Of a stretch of DNA of 10,510 nucleotides, positions 7,287 to 10,510 are shown one piece after another. Source of the DNA: Pseudomonadota bacterium (GTDB lineage Bacteria > Pseudomonadota > Alphaproteobacteria > Ferrovibrionales > Ferrovibrionaceae); contig JAEYTW010000032.1 of the NCBI GenBank assembly GCA_023433835.1, positions 1 through 10,510 of the forward strand. Reading direction: 5' to 3'. Each line of letters starts with the position of its first letter. Within the stretch, counting starts at the first letter, position 1. The notes below the pieces were generated by a model. The model had not been told where the DNA came from. It did not search any database and saw only the letters and a program-made list of their open reading frames with translations. A program made the translations under genes and the position numbers.

Positions 7287-8068
7287 GTCTGACCGCCGAT
7301 CTCGACCTCCTGATGGCCGCGACCCGCGAAGGCGGGGCGCTGGCGCTCGACCATTTCAAGGCCGGCGTGACGCCCTGGGACAAGAAGCCCGACGACCCGG
7401 TCTCGGAAGCCGACCTGGCCGTCGATCGCCTGCTGCACGACCGGCTGCAGGGCGCGCGGCCCGACTATGGCTGGCTGTCGGAGGAAAGCGTTGACGATCC
7501 GCGCCGGCTGAACTGTCGGCGGGTCTGGGTCGTCGACCCGATCGACGGCACCCGCGCCTTCATCGCCCGCCGCCCGGAATTCTGCATCTGCGCCGCGCTG
7601 GTCGAGGATGGCGAAACCGCGCTGGCCGCCGTCTACAACCCGGCGACGGAGGAATTCTTCGCCGCCGTGCGCGGTCAGGGCGCCACGCTCAACGGCCGGC
7701 CGATCCACGCCAGCCGCCGCGACGATCTCAACGCCGCCCGCCTGCTCGCCTCGAAAAGCAAGCATTTCTCCTCGCCGGCCTGGCAGGCCGCGGCACCGGG
7801 CGCCAGCTTCTCCTACCGCAACTCGATCGCCTATCGCATGGCGCTGGTCGCCGCCGGGCGCTTCGAGACCGCGATCTCGCTGACCCCGAAATCCGATTGG
7901 GACATCGCCGCCGCCGACCTGATCGTGCACGAGGCCGGCGGCCACGCGACCACCACGACCGGCGACCGCTTCCGCTACAACGAGCCCAAGCCGGTGCATC
8001 CGAACGTGATCACGTCCGCGCCGGGCGTGCACCACCAGGTGCTGGGGCTGTTGGCCGCGGCGGCTTAG
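7283..8068 (+). CDS. Inositol monophosphatase superfamily phosphatase (IMPase / CysQ / HisN-like)
   Basis: A 261-residue, Mg-dependent, Li-sensitive-type phosphatase. All metal-binding elements are present: E67 in WLSEES, D85 and D88 with T90 in the WVVDPIDGT motif (82-90), and D207 in SDWDIAAADLIVHEAGG (204-220). The family includes inositol-1-phosphatase, the 3'(2'),5'-bisphosphate nucleotidase CysQ and HisN-type histidinol-phosphatase; sequence alone does not let me choose, so no symbol is given. The start ATG at 7283 overlaps the tldE stop by 4 bases and has a GGGG stretch a few bases upstream. An IMPase-like gene directly after tldE/pmbA is, as I recall it, common in alphaproteobacteria. 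The TAG stop at 8066-8068 overlaps the stop of the convergent oxidoreductase gene. Confidence 0.9.
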   Translation: MSLTADLDLLMAATREGGALALDHFKAGVTPWDKKPDDPVSEADLAVDRLLHDRLQGARPDYGWLSEESVDDPRRLNCRRVWVVDPIDGTRAFIARRPEFCICAALVEDGETALAAVYNPATEEFFAAVRGQGATLNGRPIHASRRDDLNAARLLASKSKHFSSPAWQAAAPGASFSYRNSIAYRMALVAAGRFETAISLTPKSDWDIAAADLIVHEAGGHATTTTGDRFRYNEPKPVHPNVITSAPGVHHQVLGLLAAAA

Positions 8069-10164
8069 GCCCGCCTCAGCCACACCGCGGTGTCGTGGAA
8101 CGCCGCGCCGCCGTTCGGCTTGGCCGGATCGGAGCCGATCAGGAGGTTGATGCCGATGCCCTCGACATGGGCGCCGTTCGGCCAGATGCCCTCGGCGATC
8201 AGCACGCCGTGGCGCATGCCGTCGAACAGGCGGGCGTGCAGCGCGACGCTGCCGCGATGATTGCCGAGGCGGACGAGATCGCCCTCGGCGATGCCGAGGC
8301 GGGCGGCATCGTCGGGATGCACCATCACCGTCGGGCGCTTCTCGCGTGACTTGCTGCCCGGCGTCTCGGTGAAGGTCGAGTTGAGGAAGGTGCGGGCCGG
8401 CGCGGTGACCAGACGAAACGGGCACTCATCGGTCGGCGCCTCGATCGAGTCCCAATGGGTCGGGCCGTCGGGCATGCCCTGCCAGTCCGGTCCTTGGGTC
8501 GACCAGTCGGGGAAGAAGCGGAAGCGCTTGTCCGGCCAGTTGAAGCCGTCGAGATAATGGGCGTGGCGGAATTCGGGCTGCATGTCGTGCCAGCGCGCCG
8601 CGATCAGCGCCTCGGCGCCGTCGAGCCCGCCGGCGCGCAGGCATTGGTCGGCCAGTTCGCGCGGGGTCATCGAGAAGCCCGGATGCCGGTCGGCGACGCC
8701 TAAGCGCCTGGCCAGCTCGCAGATCACGTAGTGATTCTCGCGCGCCTCGCCCGGCGCCTCGATCACCTTCGGGCCGAAATGGACGTATTGGTTACCGCCG
8801 CCGCGATAGATGTCGTCGTGTTCGAGGAACATCGTCGCCGGCAGCACGACATCGGCCATTTTCGCCGTCTCGGTCATGAACTGCTCATGCACGCAGACGA
8901 ACAGGTCGTCGCGGGCAAAACCCTTGTGCACGAGGCCCAGTTCGGGCGCCACCACATAGGGATTGGTGTTCTGGATCAGCATCGCGGTGACCGGCGGGCC
9001 GCCCTTCAGCGCCTGCGGGTCGCCGGTCAGGATCTGGCCGATGCGCGACTGGTCGAGGTCGCGCACCGAGAGGTCGCGCAGGTCGAGACCTTCGATCAGC
9101 GTCTTGTCCATCTTGGCGAAGATGCCGCCGTTCGAATGGAAGGCGCCGCCGCCCTCGTACTGATAGGCGCCAGTCACCGCCGCGATGCAGCTGGCCGCGT
9201 GCATGTTGACCGCGCCGTTGCGGCTGCGCGAGAAGCCGTAGCCCAGGCGGAAATAGGCACGCTTCGTGGTGCCTACCAGGCGCGCGAAGGCTTCGATCTC
9301 GGCCGCCGGGATGCCGGTGATGGCCTCGGCCCAGGCGGGAGTCTGGCTGGCGACGCGGGCTTCGAGGTCGCGCGGACGGTCGGTGTAGCGCTCGAGATAT
9401 TCCCAGTCGGCGTGGCCGTCGCGGAACAGCACGTGCATGACCGCGCAGGCCAGCGCCCCGTCGGTGCCGGGGCGCGGCATCAGGTGGATGTCGACGGCCT
9501 CGGCGGTGCCGTTGCGGTAGGGATCGATGCAGACGATTCTCGCGCCGCGCTCTTTACGAGCGCGGGTGGCGTGAGTCATGACGTTGATCTGGGTGTTGAC
9601 CGCGTTGGTGCCCCAGATGACGACGAGATCGCTGCGCCCGATCTCGCGCGGGTCCGGCCCGCGCAGCGAGCCGGTACCGGCCAGCCACCCGGCATAGGCC
9701 AGGTTGACGCAGATGGTGCCGAAGAAGCGCGAATATTTCTTGGCATGGGTCAGGCGGTGGATGCCGTCGCGCTGAACGAGGCCCATCGTGCCGGCGTAAT
9801 AGTAGGGCCAGACCGTTTCCGGGCCGTATTTCCGCTCGGCTGCGATGAAGGCTTCGGCCACGCGGTCGAGCGCCTCGTCCCAGCCGATCTCGGTGAATTG
9901 CCCGGATCCCTTCGGGCCGGTGCGCAGCAGGGGTTTGGTCAGCCGGTCGGCGTGGTGCACACGCTCGGCATAACGCGCGACCTTGGCGCAGATGACGCCG
10001 GCCGTGTAGTCGTTGTCGGCGGCGCCCCTGACACGCCCGATGCGGGTCGGCGACAGGCGCTCGACCTCCAGTGCGCAGGTCGACGGGCAATCATGGGGGC
10101 AGGCCGAGGCGACGATCTCGACGGCCTGGTCCTTCACGCGGGCGATCTTGGGGCTGGCGTTCAT
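8065..10164 (-). CDS. Molybdopterin-bisMGD / 4Fe-4S oxidoreductase, DMSO-reductase superfamily
   Basis: A 699-residue catalytic subunit. The N-terminal 4Fe-4S site is C22, C26, C30 and C59 (CPHDCPSTC, then GVICAK), with K61 in the place of the Lys/Arg that carries electrons between cluster and pterin. Pterin-binding elements follow: SDLVVIWGTN (about 178-187), VCIDPYRNGTAEAVD (211-225), RPGTDGALA (231-239), and a C-terminal dinucleotide-binding domain (about 575-695) with the VMVHPDDAARLGIAEGD stretch. There is no Tat signal, so it should be cytoplasmic. No small Fe-S subunit, membrane anchor or chaperone is adjacent, so electron partner and substrate (formate, S- or N-oxide, aromatic hydroxyl or other) are unknown. 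The molybdenum ligand position is unclear; see findings. The ATG at 10164 lacks a clear ribosome site but gives the expected short lead to the first Cys. It follows the 10198 gene by 33 bases on the same strand. Confidence 0.92.
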   Translation of the reverse strand: MNASPKIARVKDQAVEIVASACPHDCPSTCALEVERLSPTRIGRVRGAADNDYTAGVICAKVARYAERVHHADRLTKPLLRTGPKGSGQFTEIGWDEALDRVAEAFIAAERKYGPETVWPYYYAGTMGLVQRDGIHRLTHAKKYSRFFGTICVNLAYAGWLAGTGSLRGPDPREIGRSDLVVIWGTNAVNTQINVMTHATRARKERGARIVCIDPYRNGTAEAVDIHLMPRPGTDGALACAVMHVLFRDGHADWEYLERYTDRPRDLEARVASQTPAWAEAITGIPAAEIEAFARLVGTTKRAYFRLGYGFSRSRNGAVNMHAASCIAAVTGAYQYEGGGAFHSNGGIFAKMDKTLIEGLDLRDLSVRDLDQSRIGQILTGDPQALKGGPPVTAMLIQNTNPYVVAPELGLVHKGFARDDLFVCVHEQFMTETAKMADVVLPATMFLEHDDIYRGGGNQYVHFGPKVIEAPGEARENHYVICELARRLGVADRHPGFSMTPRELADQCLRAGGLDGAEALIAARWHDMQPEFRHAHYLDGFNWPDKRFRFFPDWSTQGPDWQGMPDGPTHWDSIEAPTDECPFRLVTAPARTFLNSTFTETPGSKSREKRPTVMVHPDDAARLGIAEGDLVRLGNHRGSVALHARLFDGMRHGVLIAEGIWPNGAHVEGIGINLLIGSDPAKPNGGAAFHDTAVWLRRA

Positions 10165-10197
10165 GGCCCGGCAGCATAACCGCCCGGCACGCCGCCG

Positions 10198-10510
10198 TCA
10201 GCCGTGCGATTTGGCCCCCATGCCGAAGCTCAGCGCCATGCCGGCGAGCAGCAGGTGGTAGAGATCGTAAGGCCCGATCGGCAACGGGCCGAGCCGCCCC
10301 TGGCGGGCGAATTCGGCCGCAGCGGCGAGCACGATGCCGGCCACCAGCCAGAAGGCCGCGGTACGCGACGTCTTCAGCCCGATCAGCGCCACGACGATCA
10401 TGCCGATCAGGGCGAGGACGGCGAGCGGCTGGCCGAAATCGGGCACCAGCCCCAACCCGACCGCCAGCAGCGCCGCCCCGCCCCCCCCGCCCCCCCCCCC
10501 CCCCACCCCC
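10198..10510 (-). CDS. Small multi-helix membrane protein, 5' part missing at window edge
   Basis: The frame ends at the TGA 10200-10198 and is open to the right edge. The reliable C-terminal part (about 85 residues from the PDFGQ stretch on) contains three hydrophobic helices: one ending AVLALIGMIVVALIGL, a second FWLVAGIVLAAAAEFA, and a third in DLYHLLLAGMALSFGMG. The PYDLYHLL stretch before the last helix resembles the conserved H/Y-D-L-Y-H element of small uncharacterised membrane proteins, but I cannot name the family. The first nine or so residues would be poly-Gly encoded by the C run at the edge and should not be trusted, so neither start nor length is known. It lies 33 bases upstream of the molybdenum enzyme gene on the same strand and may be cotranscribed with it; it lacks visible haem- or quinone-binding features that would make it a convincing membrane anchor. 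Confidence 0.6.
   Translation of the reverse strand, partial: GVGGGGGGGGGAALLAVGLGLVPDFGQPLAVLALIGMIVVALIGLKTSRTAAFWLVAGIVLAAAAEFARQGRLGPLPIGPYDLYHLLLAGMALSFGMGAKSHG
10476..10510. repeat. Near-pure poly-C run at window edge, likely artefact
   Basis: All but three of the last 35 bases are C: G at 10480 and 10489 and A at 10505 break runs of 4, 8, 15 and 5 C. It abuts normal coding sequence and extends the membrane protein by poly-Gly. Poly-G/C ends of this type are common at contig ends and in reads from two-colour sequencers, where no signal is called G. Confidence 0.75.

Noticed and set aside
7087..7383. Small Arg/Ser-rich open frames inside the tldE, cyclase and oxidoreductase genes
   Set aside because: They lie wholly within real genes, have shadow-like composition, and lack ribosome sites or domain signatures.
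8731..10179. Long open frame (482 codons) antisense to the molybdenum oxidoreductase
   Set aside because: Composition is that of a reverse-strand shadow of a GC-rich gene. The opposite frame has all the family motifs.
10166..10189. 8-base direct repeat GCCCGGCA twice with 8-base spacer, upstream of the oxidoreductase gene
   Set aside because: In DNA this GC-rich an 8-base repeat over 24 bases is weak evidence; no third copy or symmetry supports an operator.

Overview
The window is high-GC bacterial chromosome with an alphaproteobacterial look (Rhodospirillales-like is my inference from composition, a GcvA-type LysR regulator, and a tldE-type gene followed by an inositol-phosphatase-like gene). 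Coding density is very high and most genes are core metabolic types. I see no tRNA, rRNA, CRISPR array, transposase, integrase or phage gene, and nothing that I can defend as a new multi-gene system.

Layout. Bases 2-823 (+) hold the 3' part of a GcvA-like LysR regulator whose DNA-binding domain lies off the left edge. It converges on an unrecognised gene (852-1850, -) encoding a 332-residue, largely helical cytoplasmic protein with markedly lower GC than its neighbours; a GC-rich hairpin lies between the two stops. A 186-base divergent intergenic region (1851-2036) separates that gene from a co-directional five-gene run on the + strand: ubiD (prFMN-dependent decarboxylase, ubiquinone pathway), a six-helix membrane class III adenylate cyclase, an extended SDR (NAD-dependent epimerase/reductase family), a tldE/pmbA-type protease subunit, and an inositol-monophosphatase-superfamily phosphatase. 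Spacing in the run is tight: a 4-base gap after ubiD, 4-base ATGA overlaps at cyclase/SDR and tldE/phosphatase, and one 54-base gap before tldE.

The phosphatase converges on a - strand gene (8065-10164) for a 699-residue molybdopterin-bisMGD / 4Fe-4S oxidoreductase of the DMSO-reductase superfamily; the two stop codons share bases. Upstream of it on the same strand is the 3' part of a small three-helix membrane protein (10198 to the right edge). That edge ends in an almost pure C run (10476-10510), which looks like a contig end or sequencing artefact.

Functional reading. UbiD is placed in ubiquinone synthesis by its family; the cyclase would make cAMP at the membrane; TldE would need a TldD partner that is not here. 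Nothing in the sequence proves that the five + strand genes act in one process; tight packing suggests cotranscription at least from ubiD to the SDR gene and from tldE to the phosphatase gene. The points most worth a second look are the unrecognised gene at 852-1850, the molybdenum site of the oxidoreductase, which has no obvious Cys, SeCys or Ser ligand in a simple alignment, and the cyclase's unfamiliar membrane domain inside an operon-like run with ubiD.
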